Of a stretch of DNA of 5,247 bases, positions 1 to 5,247 are shown in pieces. Under the pieces are notes generated by a model. That model ran no database searches. It was not told the origin of the DNA and saw only the letters and a list, made by a program, of their open reading frames with translations. The stretch is taken from positions 1 through 5,247 of the forward strand of contig JAAYMG010000211.1 in assembly GCA_012521525.1 (NCBI GenBank). The letters are read 5' to 3'. The position numbers were made by a program, and so were the translations under genes. This DNA is from Clostridiales bacterium (lineage in GTDB: Bacteria; Bacillota; Clostridia; Oscillospirales; JAAYOS01). Position 1 is the stretch's first letter. Each line of letters starts with the position of its first letter.

Positions 1-18
1 AGGTATTTGCCGGATAAT

Positions 19-38
19 GACAAGACAAGATAAGAAAA
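19..38. repeat. Short 5-bp tandem repeat (GAYAA-like, about 4 units)
   Basis: Four consecutive 5-bp units are visible: GACAA, GACAA, GATAA, GAAAA. More degenerate copies of GATAAG or GACAAG follow at 43-48, 53-58 and 73-78. The stretch 19-130 is strongly purine-biased on the plus strand, with only six C residues in 112 bases. No gene or known motif explains it. It lies beyond the secG terminator and looks like slippage-generated simple sequence. Confidence 0.6.
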
Positions 39-82
39 GACTGATAAGATATGATAAGACTAGACAAAGTAAGACAAGATGA

Positions 83-130
83 GATATAAGATATAAGATA
101 TAGGATATAAGATATAAGATATAAGATAAG
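83..130. repeat. 7-bp tandem repeat array (GATATAA, 6 units plus a partial)
   Basis: Six head-to-tail copies of a 7-bp unit occupy 83-124: GATATAA at 83, 90, 104, 111 and 118, with one variant, GATATAG, at 97. A 6-nt remnant, GATAAG, follows at 125-130. The period is not a multiple of three and no open frame uses it, so it is non-coding. The shared GAT-AA core suggests it grew from the degenerate 5-bp motif just upstream. It is a candidate variable-number locus. Confidence 0.9.
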
Positions 131-210
131 CGGAGGTCTTTGGTTCGATATATTCGTCATGCTGATGTTTACAATTTAGACTAATGCTTACCAAGATCAA
201 ATTATGGACA
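131..210. other. Intergenic stretch with no recognisable feature
   Basis: Between the 7-bp array and the secG terminator I see no gene, RNA fold or convincing promoter on either strand. A GGAGG at 132-136 looks like an SD on the plus strand, but only very short frames follow it. Downstream of secG is a common place for a tRNA gene in some bacteria. A GGTTCGA string at 142-148 recalls a T-loop, but the flanking bases do not form a T stem. Confidence 0.5.
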
Positions 211-241
211 TAACAAAACAGGCACGGTTTTCCGTGTCTGT
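211..241 (-). terminator. Rho-independent terminator of secG (and prfB-secG readthrough)
   Basis: Read on the minus strand, a 10-bp stem (ACAGACACGG with CCGTGCCTGT, one A-C mismatch) closes an AAAA loop and runs straight into a T-rich tail, TTTTGTTA. It begins 28 nt after the secG stop codon and points the right way. On the plus strand the mismatch becomes a G-U pair, but no T tract follows, so it is most likely one-directional. Confidence 0.78.
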
Positions 242-268
242 AATGGCATTAGATATTAGTTACAAGAG

Positions 269-499
269 TTACACCAGGTTCAACAAGAGGGTCAGAAGGA
301 TGAAGCCAATGGCTACCCAGGTGGTCGCCTTGGCAATACGGGCATCCAGGGTCTTGGCCTTGTTCCTTGAGACAAAAGATTCCGACCCGCCGGAGATGGC
401 GCCCGAAAGCCCCGAACGTTTTCCGGACTGCAGAAGAACAGTGACAATCAGCAGCAAACAGGATAAAACCTGTACGACAGTCAATATCGTTTTGAACAA
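269..499 (-). CDS. secG: Protein-export membrane protein SecG
   Basis: SecG is the small accessory subunit of the SecYEG channel in the cytoplasmic membrane and assists SecA-driven protein export. The 76-residue product has the family architecture: a hydrophobic helix at about residues 4-24, a Gly/Ser-rich cytoplasmic loop with the typical LLQSGKRSGLSGAI signature (about 22-35), and a second hydrophobic helix at about 58-75. Length is normal for the family. The start is TTG at 499-497. It is chosen because GGAGG (512-508) lies 8 nt upstream, no ATG fits the conserved N-terminus, and the GTG just upstream runs at once into a stop. The gene follows prfB on the same strand with a 92-nt gap holding its own promoter, and a terminator comes after it. 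Identification is firm from the loop signature, membrane pattern and size. Confidence 0.95.
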   Translation of the reverse strand: MFKTILTVVQVLSCLLLIVTVLLQSGKRSGLSGAISGGSESFVSRNKAKTLDARIAKATTWVAIGFILLTLLLNLV

Positions 500-507
500 A
501 AATTACA

Positions 508-512
508 CCTCC
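508..512 (-). promoter_or_regulatory. Ribosome binding site deciding the TTG start of secG
   Basis: GGAGG on the minus strand sits 8 nt before the TTG at 499. This near-perfect spacing supports TTG as the real start and may offset the weaker initiation codon. Confidence 0.85.
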
Positions 513-559
513 AAAATTTTCAGCTCCGGGTGTTTTGAGAATCAAACCAAACCTAGCGT

Positions 560-588
560 ATCATACCACAGAATAAGAAAAATATCAA
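560..588 (-). promoter_or_regulatory. secG promoter (sigma70-type, extended -10)
   Basis: On the minus strand TTGATA (588-583, one mismatch to TTGACA) is followed after exactly 17 bp by TATGAT (565-560, one mismatch to TATAAT). The bases just before the -10 are TGG, matching the TGN extended -10 element. Transcription would start near 553, giving a leader of about 54 nt. The -35 begins only 3 nt past the prfB stop codon, so secG can be expressed apart from prfB. No terminator separates the two genes. Confidence 0.8.
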
Positions 589-591
589 GAA

Positions 592-1713
592 TTATTTGGT
601 GTTTAGTGTGCCGGAGGCTGCAGCCTTAAGGTAAGCGGTAATAAAACCGTCAAGGTCGCCGTCCATTACAGCGTTGATGTTACCCGATTCATAACCTGTA
701 CGATGGTCTTTCACAAGGGTATAGGGCATGAAGACATAGGACCTGATCTGGCTGCCCCACTCTATCGACTTCTGGTCGCCCTTGATGTCCTCGATTTTCT
801 CCAGGTGCTCGCGCTGTTTTATTTCTGCGAGTTTTGAGCGCAGCATCATCATGGCTACTTCACGGTTCTGGTGCTGGCTGCGTTCATTCTGGCAAGTGAC
901 GACTATGCCGGTAGGCAGGTGGGTGATGCGCACCGCTGATTCGGTTTTGTTGACATGCTGGCCTCCAGCGCCGCCTGAGCGGAACGTATCCACTTTTATA
1001 TCCTCTTCGCGGATCTCAATCGTTACGTCGTCAGATATCTCGGGCATGACTTCGACTGCCGCAAACGATGTGTGGCGGCGTCCCGACGCATCAAAGGGAG
1101 AGATGCGCACGAGCCTGTGCACACCCATCTCGCCCTTGAGATAGCCAAAGGCATTTGCGCCTTCAATGGAAATAACGGCGCTTTTCAAACCCGCTTCGTC
1201 ACCGTCGAGATAGTCCAATACCTTATATTTGAAACCGTGGCGCTCGGCCCAGCGCGTATACATCCTGAACAGCATTTGTGCCCAGTCCTGCGCTTCGGTG
1301 CCGCCAGCACCGGCGTGGAAGGACATTATGGCATTGTTGCCGTCGTATTCGCCGCTGAGGAGAGTTTGAAGTGTGGCTTCCTCAAGCATCTTCTCAAGTT
1401 TTGCATACTCCGACTCCAGATCCGGAAGGAGGCTTGCGTCCTCTTCTTCGATGGCAAGCTGGCACAAAGTAGCCACATCGTCATGGGTGTTCACTATGCT
1501 TTCATAGACTTCCACCTTGTCCCGCAGCTGCTTGAGGCGCTGCAAAACCTTTTGGGAGTTTTCTATGTCGTTCCAAAACCCGTCCGCCGAAGATTCGGCT
1601 TCGAGTTCGCTTATCTCTTTGCGGATCGCTTCAAGGTTCAAAGCACTTTCCAGGTCTTTGATCCTGGGAAGCATTGAGTTGATTTTCTGCTTATATTCTT
1701 CAAATTCGATCAT
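592..1713 (-). CDS. prfB: Peptide chain release factor 2 (RF2), single uninterrupted frame
   Basis: RF2 recognises UGA and UAA stop codons in the ribosomal A site and triggers release of the finished protein in the cytoplasm. The 373-residue product has the RF2-specific SPF tripeptide (205-207) for stop-codon reading. The catalytic GGQ is at 250-252 inside RSGGAGGQHVNK, and an RF2-like helical N-terminal domain contains FWND at 46-49. Residue 246 is Ser. The GGQ number matches, as I recall it, that of E. coli RF2. Many bacterial prfB genes need a +1 frameshift at an in-frame UGA near codon 25. Here codons 1-49 read straight through and resemble the RF2 N-terminus, so no shift is needed. The ATG at 1713 has GGAG (1722-1719) 5 nt upstream. 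The gene is divergent from secA and upstream of secG; its stop codon is TAA. Choice of RF2 over RF1 is firm because RF1 carries PxT where SPF is seen. Confidence 0.96.
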   Translation of the reverse strand: MIEFEEYKQKINSMLPRIKDLESALNLEAIRKEISELEAESSADGFWNDIENSQKVLQRLKQLRDKVEVYESIVNTHDDVATLCQLAIEEEDASLLPDLESEYAKLEKMLEEATLQTLLSGEYDGNNAIMSFHAGAGGTEAQDWAQMLFRMYTRWAERHGFKYKVLDYLDGDEAGLKSAVISIEGANAFGYLKGEMGVHRLVRISPFDASGRRHTSFAAVEVMPEISDDVTIEIREEDIKVDTFRSGGAGGQHVNKTESAVRITHLPTGIVVTCQNERSQHQNREVAMMMLRSKLAEIKQREHLEKIEDIKGDQKSIEWGSQIRSYVFMPYTLVKDHRTGYESGNINAVMDGDLDGFITAYLKAAASGTLNTK

Positions 1714-1723
1714 AACTGCTCCA
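1712..1723 (-). repeat. Direct repeat copy A (TGGAGCAGTTAT) over prfB SD and start
   Basis: This 12-bp sequence on the minus strand holds the prfB SD and the first two bases of its ATG. An identical copy lies at 1800-1789. Including flanks, about 16 of 18 positions agree. Confidence 0.8.
1719..1722 (-). promoter_or_regulatory. Ribosome binding site of prfB
   Basis: GGAG on the minus strand is 5 nt before the ATG at 1713. It lies inside a 12-bp sequence that recurs 77 bp upstream over the prfB -10 box. Confidence 0.7.
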
Positions 1724-1785
1724 ATCCGTCTTACTGATGAATTTATTGAAATTATGCTGTCTGGTCGCTTTTTCCGACGACATTT

Positions 1786-1814
1786 ATTATAACTGCTCCA
1801 TTAAGATATGTAAA
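1786..1814 (-). promoter_or_regulatory. prfB promoter (TTTACA-N17-TATAAT)
   Basis: On the minus strand TTTACA (1814-1809, one mismatch to consensus) is followed after exactly 17 bp by a perfect TATAAT (1791-1786). Transcription would start near 1779, giving a leader of about 65 nt before the prfB ATG. It points away from the secA promoters, whose -35 region is about 40 bp off, so the two genes are driven divergently from one intergenic region. Confidence 0.82.
1789..1800 (-). repeat. Direct repeat copy B (TGGAGCAGTTAT) in prfB promoter
   Basis: This is identical to copy A at 1723-1712. The copy fills part of the -35/-10 spacer and runs into the perfect TATAAT of the prfB promoter. Confidence 0.8.
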
Positions 1815-1841
1815 GATGGATGTCCGGGTGTTCATAAAGCG

Positions 1842-1872
1842 TTCACTTTTCAAATTGTAATTGTGCTATAAT
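1842..1872 (+). promoter_or_regulatory. secA promoter candidate 1 (extended -10)
   Basis: TATAAT at 1867-1872 is preceded directly by TGC, a TGN extended -10 element. The -35 is weak: TTCACT at 1842-1847 with a long 19-bp spacer is the best match. Transcription would start near 1879. It overlaps candidate 2, and the two are alternatives or a tandem pair. Confidence 0.5.
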
Positions 1873-1883
1873 AGTGATATAAT
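1855..1883 (+). promoter_or_regulatory. secA promoter candidate 2 (TTGTAA-N17-TATAAT)
   Basis: TTGTAA at 1855-1860 (four of six consensus bases) is followed after exactly 17 bp by a perfect TATAAT at 1878-1883. Transcription would start near 1890, leaving a leader of about 42 nt before the secA ATG. The leader has no room for a SecM-like arrest peptide, so the SecM type of secA control is not present here. Confidence 0.7.
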
Positions 1884-1921
1884 ACATGCGTTTATAAAGG
1901 GCTTTAATTTTTTGTTCCGAC

Positions 1922-1926
1922 GGAGG
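1922..1926 (+). promoter_or_regulatory. Ribosome binding site of secA
   Basis: GGAGG sits 5 nt before the ATG at 1932. It fixes the start and matches the conserved MGLFDKIFG-type SecA N-terminus. Confidence 0.88.
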
Positions 1927-1931
1927 TACTT

Positions 1932-4688
1932 ATGGGACTTTTTGATAAGATATTCGGCACATACAGTGAAAGGGAGCTTAAGAAAATAAAACCGCTGGTG
2001 GATGCGATTGAAGCGCTTTCCGATGAGTACCGCCGCTTATCAGATGACGAACTGAGGGGCAAAACCGCGATTTTCAAGCAGCGGCTTGCCAACGGTGAAA
2101 CACTGGACGACATCCTGGTCGAAGCATTTGCCACTGCAAGAGAAGCAGCCTGGCGCGTACTGGGCATGTATCCGTTCCGCGTACAGCTCATGGGAGGAAT
2201 AGTCCTCCATCAGGGCAGGATCGCCGAGATGAAAACCGGTGAGGGAAAGACTCTTGTTGCCGTACTGCCCGCATATTTGAACGGACTGACAGGCAGAGGC
2301 GTCCATATAGTCACAGTTAACGACTACCTTGCAAGATATCACAGCGAATGGATGGGTAAGGTTTACAGGTACCTGGGACTGTCCGTCGGGCTGATTGTTC
2401 ATGGGATCGATCAGGCTGAGCGTAAGAGGTCATATGCCGCTGATGTGACATACGGGACCAATAATGAGTTCGGATTCGATTACCTTCGCGACAACATGGC
2501 GATATATAAGGAAAACATGGTCCAGCGCGGCCATGTCTATGCTATAGTGGACGAGGTCGACTCGATACTGATCGACGAGGCGCGCACTCCGCTGATCATA
2601 TCGGGGCAGGGGGACAAATCCACACAGCTGTACGAGCTGGTCGACAGGTTCGTGTCAAAGCTGAAAGCAGTTAAGGTCAAGGAACTCGACGACAGAAGCG
2701 ACAATGATGATATAGACGGGGACTATATCGTGGACGAGAAGGCCAAGACCGCCACTCTCACTGCCCAGGGCATAGCCAAAGCAGAGAGGGCTTTCAACAT
2801 AGAAAACCTGTCCGACCCCGAAAACGCAACGCTGGCGCACCATATCAACCAGGCTATAAAAGCATATGGCCTGATGAAGAGGGACGTCGACTACGTCGTA
2901 AAAGACGGAGAAGTAATTATAATCGACGAGTTCACAGGACGCATGATGTTTGGGCGCCGTTACTCGGAGGGCCTGCACCAGGCGATCGAGGCCAAGGAGA
3001 AAGTCAAGGTCGAACGTGAATCGAAAACACTTGCCACTATCACGTTCCAGAACTACTTCAGGCTTTATGAGAAGCTGGCGGGTATGACGGGTACTGCCCT
3101 CACTGAGGCCGAAGAATTTGAAGAGATATATAAGCTTGACGTTGTAGAGATACCAACAAACCGCCCGATGATCCGCATCGACCACCCCGATGTGGTATAC
3201 AAGACGATAGCCGGCAAGAACAGGGCAATATTGAGGCAGATCCAGGAATGCAACAGGAAGGGTCAGCCGGTGCTTGTAGGTACTGTATCGATCGAGAAGA
3301 GCGAAGAGATTTCTGCGATGCTCAAGAAAGTCGGTATCAAGCACAATGTCCTCAACGCCAAGCACCATGAAAAAGAAGCCGAGATCATCGCCCAGGCCGG
3401 TAAGCTGGGGGCCGTGACCATTGCCACTAACATGGCAGGCCGCGGCACCGACATCCTGCTGGGTGGAAACGCCGAGTATATGGCGCGTGTAGAACTGCGA
3501 AAACTCGGGTATTCCGATGAGCTTATAGCGGAAGCAGACGGCCACAGCATAACGGATGACGAAAGCATCCTCGAGATCAGGGCTAAGTTCAGGGAGCTTG
3601 TAGAGCAGTACAAGGTCGAAATAAAGGATGAGGCAAAGAAGGTCATAGAAGCCGGGGGTCTTTTCGTCATAGGCACGGAGCGTCATGAGAGCAGGCGCAT
3701 CGACAACCAGCTGAGAGGCCGGTCGGGAAGACAGGGTGACCCGGGGGAGAGCAGGTTCTATATCTCACTTGAAGACGACCTGATGAGGCTGTTCGGCTCG
3801 GAGCGCATCTACAACATGATGGAAACACTCGGTCTTGACGAGGATACCCCCATTGACCAGAAGATACTTTCCAACGCCATCGAATCGGCCCAGAAACGGA
3901 TCGAAAGCCGCCACTACCAGATGAGAAAGAACCTGCTTGAATATGACGACGTTATGAACAGGCAGCGTGAAATCATCTACGGTCAGCGCAAGAAGGTCCT
4001 GGACGGGGAAGATCTTAAGCCGTCGATAATGTCGATGATTGAAGAGACGATCAACAATGCAGTGGACAGGGTGATGGGGGAGCAGAGGCACGCCGAACAG
4101 GCCCAGATTAGAGAGATCGCCCTGCAGTTTGAACCGCTGTTTTTGAAGAAGGGCGAGTTGTCCTATACAGACCAGGAACTTGAGAAAATCACTGTGGAGC
4201 AAATCAAGCAGGACCTGCTTGATAAAGCGATCGCGTTTTACAATGCCAAGGAGCAGGAACTGACACCTCCAGTGATGAGGGAAATCGAGAGATATGTGCT
4301 GTTGAAGATGGTTGACCAGAAGTGGATGGACCACATCGACGCGATGCAGGAACTCCGCAGAGGTATAGGTCTGAGGGCTTACGGTCAGCATGACCCGAAA
4401 CTTGAGTACAAACGCGAAGGCTTCGAAATGTTCGATGCCATGATCAACTCCATCAGGGAAGACACGGTAAAGCTGATTTTTGCCGCAAGGGTCCAGGGTC
4501 AGGCCCCGAAACGTGAACAGGTAGCAAAGCCGCTGGCTGCGATCCATGGAGACGATGCTCCTGTCAGAAGATCCACACCGGTGCGAAAGCAGAAGGTTGG
4601 CCGGAACGATCCTTGTCCTTGCGGAAGCGGCAAAAAATACAAAAAATGCTGCGGTTTCAACGCCGCCGCAAACAGTGATAATGAATAG
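1932..4688 (+). CDS. secA: Preprotein translocase ATPase SecA
   Basis: SecA is the peripheral membrane ATPase that pushes unfolded preproteins through SecYEG. The 918-residue product is complete. Visible elements, in order: first nucleotide-binding domain with Walker A MKTGEGKT (100-107); DEVD Walker B box (207-210) and IDEARTP (214-220); preprotein cross-linking domain, about 229-370; second nucleotide-binding domain with MAGRGTD (501-507) and the arginine-finger motif QLRGRSGRQGDPG (593-605); helical scaffold and wing; two-helix finger around 775-840 with the likely fingertip Tyr 817 in LRAYGQ; a variable linker, about 853-886; and a SEC-C zinc motif with Cys 895, 897, 906 and 907. About 60 residues (514-574) are inserted between MAGRGTD and GLFVIGTERHESRR. 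This is the variable subdomain, near absent in B. subtilis SecA and shorter in E. coli. All catalytic motifs are intact. It diverges from prfB and is followed after 7 nt by pgeF. Confidence 0.98.
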   Translation: MGLFDKIFGTYSERELKKIKPLVDAIEALSDEYRRLSDDELRGKTAIFKQRLANGETLDDILVEAFATAREAAWRVLGMYPFRVQLMGGIVLHQGRIAEMKTGEGKTLVAVLPAYLNGLTGRGVHIVTVNDYLARYHSEWMGKVYRYLGLSVGLIVHGIDQAERKRSYAADVTYGTNNEFGFDYLRDNMAIYKENMVQRGHVYAIVDEVDSILIDEARTPLIISGQGDKSTQLYELVDRFVSKLKAVKVKELDDRSDNDDIDGDYIVDEKAKTATLTAQGIAKAERAFNIENLSDPENATLAHHINQAIKAYGLMKRDVDYVVKDGEVIIIDEFTGRMMFGRRYSEGLHQAIEAKEKVKVERESKTLATITFQNYFRLYEKLAGMTGTALTEAEEFEEIYKLDVVEIPTNRPMIRIDHPDVVYKTIAGKNRAILRQIQECNRKGQPVLVGTVSIEKSEEISAMLKKVGIKHNVLNAKHHEKEAEIIAQAGKLGAVTIATNMAGRGTDILLGGNAEYMARVELRKLGYSDELIAEADGHSITDDESILEIRAKFRELVEQYKVEIKDEAKKVIEAGGLFVIGTERHESRRIDNQLRGRSGRQGDPGESRFYISLEDDLMRLFGSERIYNMMETLGLDEDTPIDQKILSNAIESAQKRIESRHYQMRKNLLEYDDVMNRQREIIYGQRKKVLDGEDLKPSIMSMIEETINNAVDRVMGEQRHAEQAQIREIALQFEPLFLKKGELSYTDQELEKITVEQIKQDLLDKAIAFYNAKEQELTPPVMREIERYVLLKMVDQKWMDHIDAMQELRRGIGLRAYGQHDPKLEYKREGFEMFDAMINSIREDTVKLIFAARVQGQAPKREQVAKPLAAIHGDDAPVRRSTPVRKQKVGRNDPCPCGSGKKYKKCCGFNAAANSDNE

Positions 4689-4692
4689 GGAG
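4687..4692 (+). promoter_or_regulatory. Ribosome binding site of pgeF, overlapping the secA stop
   Basis: AGGGAG overlaps the last two bases of the secA TAG stop codon and ends 3 nt before the ATG at 4696. The spacing is tight, so translation probably depends partly on ribosomes finishing secA. Confidence 0.6.
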
Positions 4693-4695
4693 CAT

Positions 4696-5247
4696 ATGGG
4701 TCGCTTTAAGGGGTACAGTCTGACAGACGGGACGTATATAACCTCCGACGTTTTAAGCGATGTCGGAGGTGTCCGCCATGGCTTTACGACAAGGAACGGC
4801 GGTGTGAGCGAGGGGCAGTTCGAGTCACTAAACCTGGGCATAAACCGCGGGGACAATAAAGATCATGTCCGTAAAAATTACCATATAATTGCCGGACTGA
4901 TGGGGTTTGACCCGGATAACATCGCACTGACATGGCAGGTGCACGGTGATGATGTCCGTGTGATTGAGCGGGGCGGCCGGATCGAAGACCCTGTCGAGGC
5001 TCCGTGCGATGCTTTGATCACAAACGTACCCGGCATTGCATTATTTGTTTTTACGGCGGATTGTGTTCCGATCCTGCTGTATGATCCGGATTCACGCTGC
5101 ATAGGAGCAGTACATGCGGGGTGGAGAGGCACCGCAAACGGGATCCTGGGAAAAACCGTAAATATGATGGCTGGCAAATTCGGAGCGAAACCCGAAAGCA
5201 TCAGGGCTGCCATAGGGCCTTCCATCGGCGGCTGTTGTTTCGAAGTA
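4696..5247 (+). CDS. pgeF: PgeF/YfiH-family laccase-domain protein (partial, 3' end cut by window)
   Basis: Members of this zinc-dependent family (also called YlmD, DUF152, polyphenol oxidase) are cytoplasmic. They are reported to phosphorolyse or deaminate purine nucleosides; E. coli YfiH is linked to peptidoglycan precursor editing. The 184 residues seen include the RHGFTTRNGGVSEG start motif (27-40), LNLG (45-48), TWQVHGDDV (79-87), TADCVPILLYD (120-130), VHAGWRGT (139-146) and AIGPSIGGCCFEV (172-184). The three expected metal or catalytic residues are His 83, Cys 123 and His 140; the last two are 17 residues apart, as in the family. Family proteins are about 240-280 aa, so roughly the last quarter lies beyond the window. 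The ATG at 4696 is the only start near an SD; it is 7 nt after secA, indicating cotranscription. Substrate cannot be told from sequence; family membership is firm. Confidence 0.93.
   Translation, partial: MGRFKGYSLTDGTYITSDVLSDVGGVRHGFTTRNGGVSEGQFESLNLGINRGDNKDHVRKNYHIIAGLMGFDPDNIALTWQVHGDDVRVIERGGRIEDPVEAPCDALITNVPGIALFVFTADCVPILLYDPDSRCIGAVHAGWRGTANGILGKTVNMMAGKFGAKPESIRAAIGPSIGGCCFEV
4741..4770 (+). other. Perfect 9-bp inverted repeat inside the start of pgeF
   Basis: ACCTCCGAC (4741-4749) and GTCGGAGGT (4762-4770) are exact reverse complements around a 12-nt loop. A G-U and an A-U pair could extend the stem. It lies at codons 16-25 of pgeF, upstream of the first conserved family motif. 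No T tract follows on the plus strand, so it is not a standard terminator. Confidence 0.75.

Noticed and set aside
142..148. GGTTCGA resembling a tRNA T-loop, in a place where tRNA genes often follow secG.
   Set aside because: Flanking bases do not pair as a T stem, and no acceptor, anticodon arm or CCA end is seen.
132..184. GGAGG followed by a TTG-initiated 14-codon frame on the plus strand.
   Set aside because: It is too short, SD spacing is only 3 nt, and nothing supports translation.
249..545. A 98-codon minus-strand frame overlapping secG in another frame.
   Set aside because: It covers the secG promoter-leader and gene in the wrong frame, while the secG frame shows clear family signature and SD.
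204..629. A 141-codon plus-strand open frame.
   Set aside because: It lies mostly antisense to secG and the end of prfB, has no SD, and its product looks like no protein family.
1700..1783. A 27-codon minus-strand frame whose UGA stop overlaps the first codons of prfB and whose frame is offset by one from prfB, resembling an RF2 autoregulatory leader.
   Set aside because: Its ATG (1783) lies upstream of the transcription start predicted from the strong prfB promoter (about 1779), its SD spacing is 12 nt, and the peptide does not resemble the RF2 N-terminus. A longer transcript would be needed to revive the idea.
1892..1916. TAAAGGGCTTTA followed by a T run, a possible terminator between prfB and secA.
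   Set aside because: The stem is 5 bp with a 2-nt loop, too weak, and it falls in the secA leader.
2655..3686. A 343-codon minus-strand open frame inside secA.
   Set aside because: It is fully antisense to the conserved secA core, with no SD or recognisable domain; long antisense frames are expected from the codon use.
3765..4856. A 363-codon minus-strand open frame across the end of secA and start of pgeF.
   Set aside because: It is antisense to two clearly identified genes and has no family features.

Overview
This window holds ordinary bacterial housekeeping genes: two Sec-pathway genes (secG, secA), peptide chain release factor 2 (prfB), and the first 184 codons of a PgeF/YfiH-family (laccase-domain) enzyme. 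GC content is moderate. Every gene has a purine-rich Shine-Dalgarno (SD) sequence, and the promoters look sigma70/sigmaA-like. SecA carries a C-terminal SEC-C zinc motif and a variable insertion in the second nucleotide-binding domain. This suits a free-living bacterium, perhaps of the Clostridia-like or other Terrabacteria lineages, but the phylum cannot be fixed from this sequence alone.

Layout: Positions 1-213 are non-coding and hold a purine-rich tract with two short tandem repeats (5-bp and 7-bp units). A rho-independent terminator at 211-241 faces secG (499-269, minus). secG starts at TTG behind a strong SD, and its own near-consensus promoter (560-588) begins just outside the prfB stop codon. 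prfB (1713-592, minus) reads as a single intact frame, without the +1 programmed frameshift used by many RF2 genes. A 218-bp divergent intergenic region (1714-1931) carries back-to-back promoters for prfB (minus) and secA (plus). secA (1932-4688, plus, 918 aa) is complete. pgeF begins 7 nt after it, at 4696, and runs off the right edge.

How the genes work together: SecA is the ATPase motor and SecG an accessory subunit of the SecYEG channel, so two parts of the general secretion machinery flank prfB. RF2 ends translation at UGA and UAA codons. prfB and secG probably share readthrough transcription, since no terminator is visible between them, and secG also has its own promoter. secA and pgeF form a tight co-directional pair.

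I found no mobile element, CRISPR array, RNA gene or convincing new system. The points worth a second look are small: a CTTTGA sequence at the expected prfB frameshift position although the gene needs no shift, the divergent secA/prfB arrangement, a duplicated sequence shared by the prfB promoter and its translation start, a strong hairpin at the start of pgeF, and the 7-bp tandem array.
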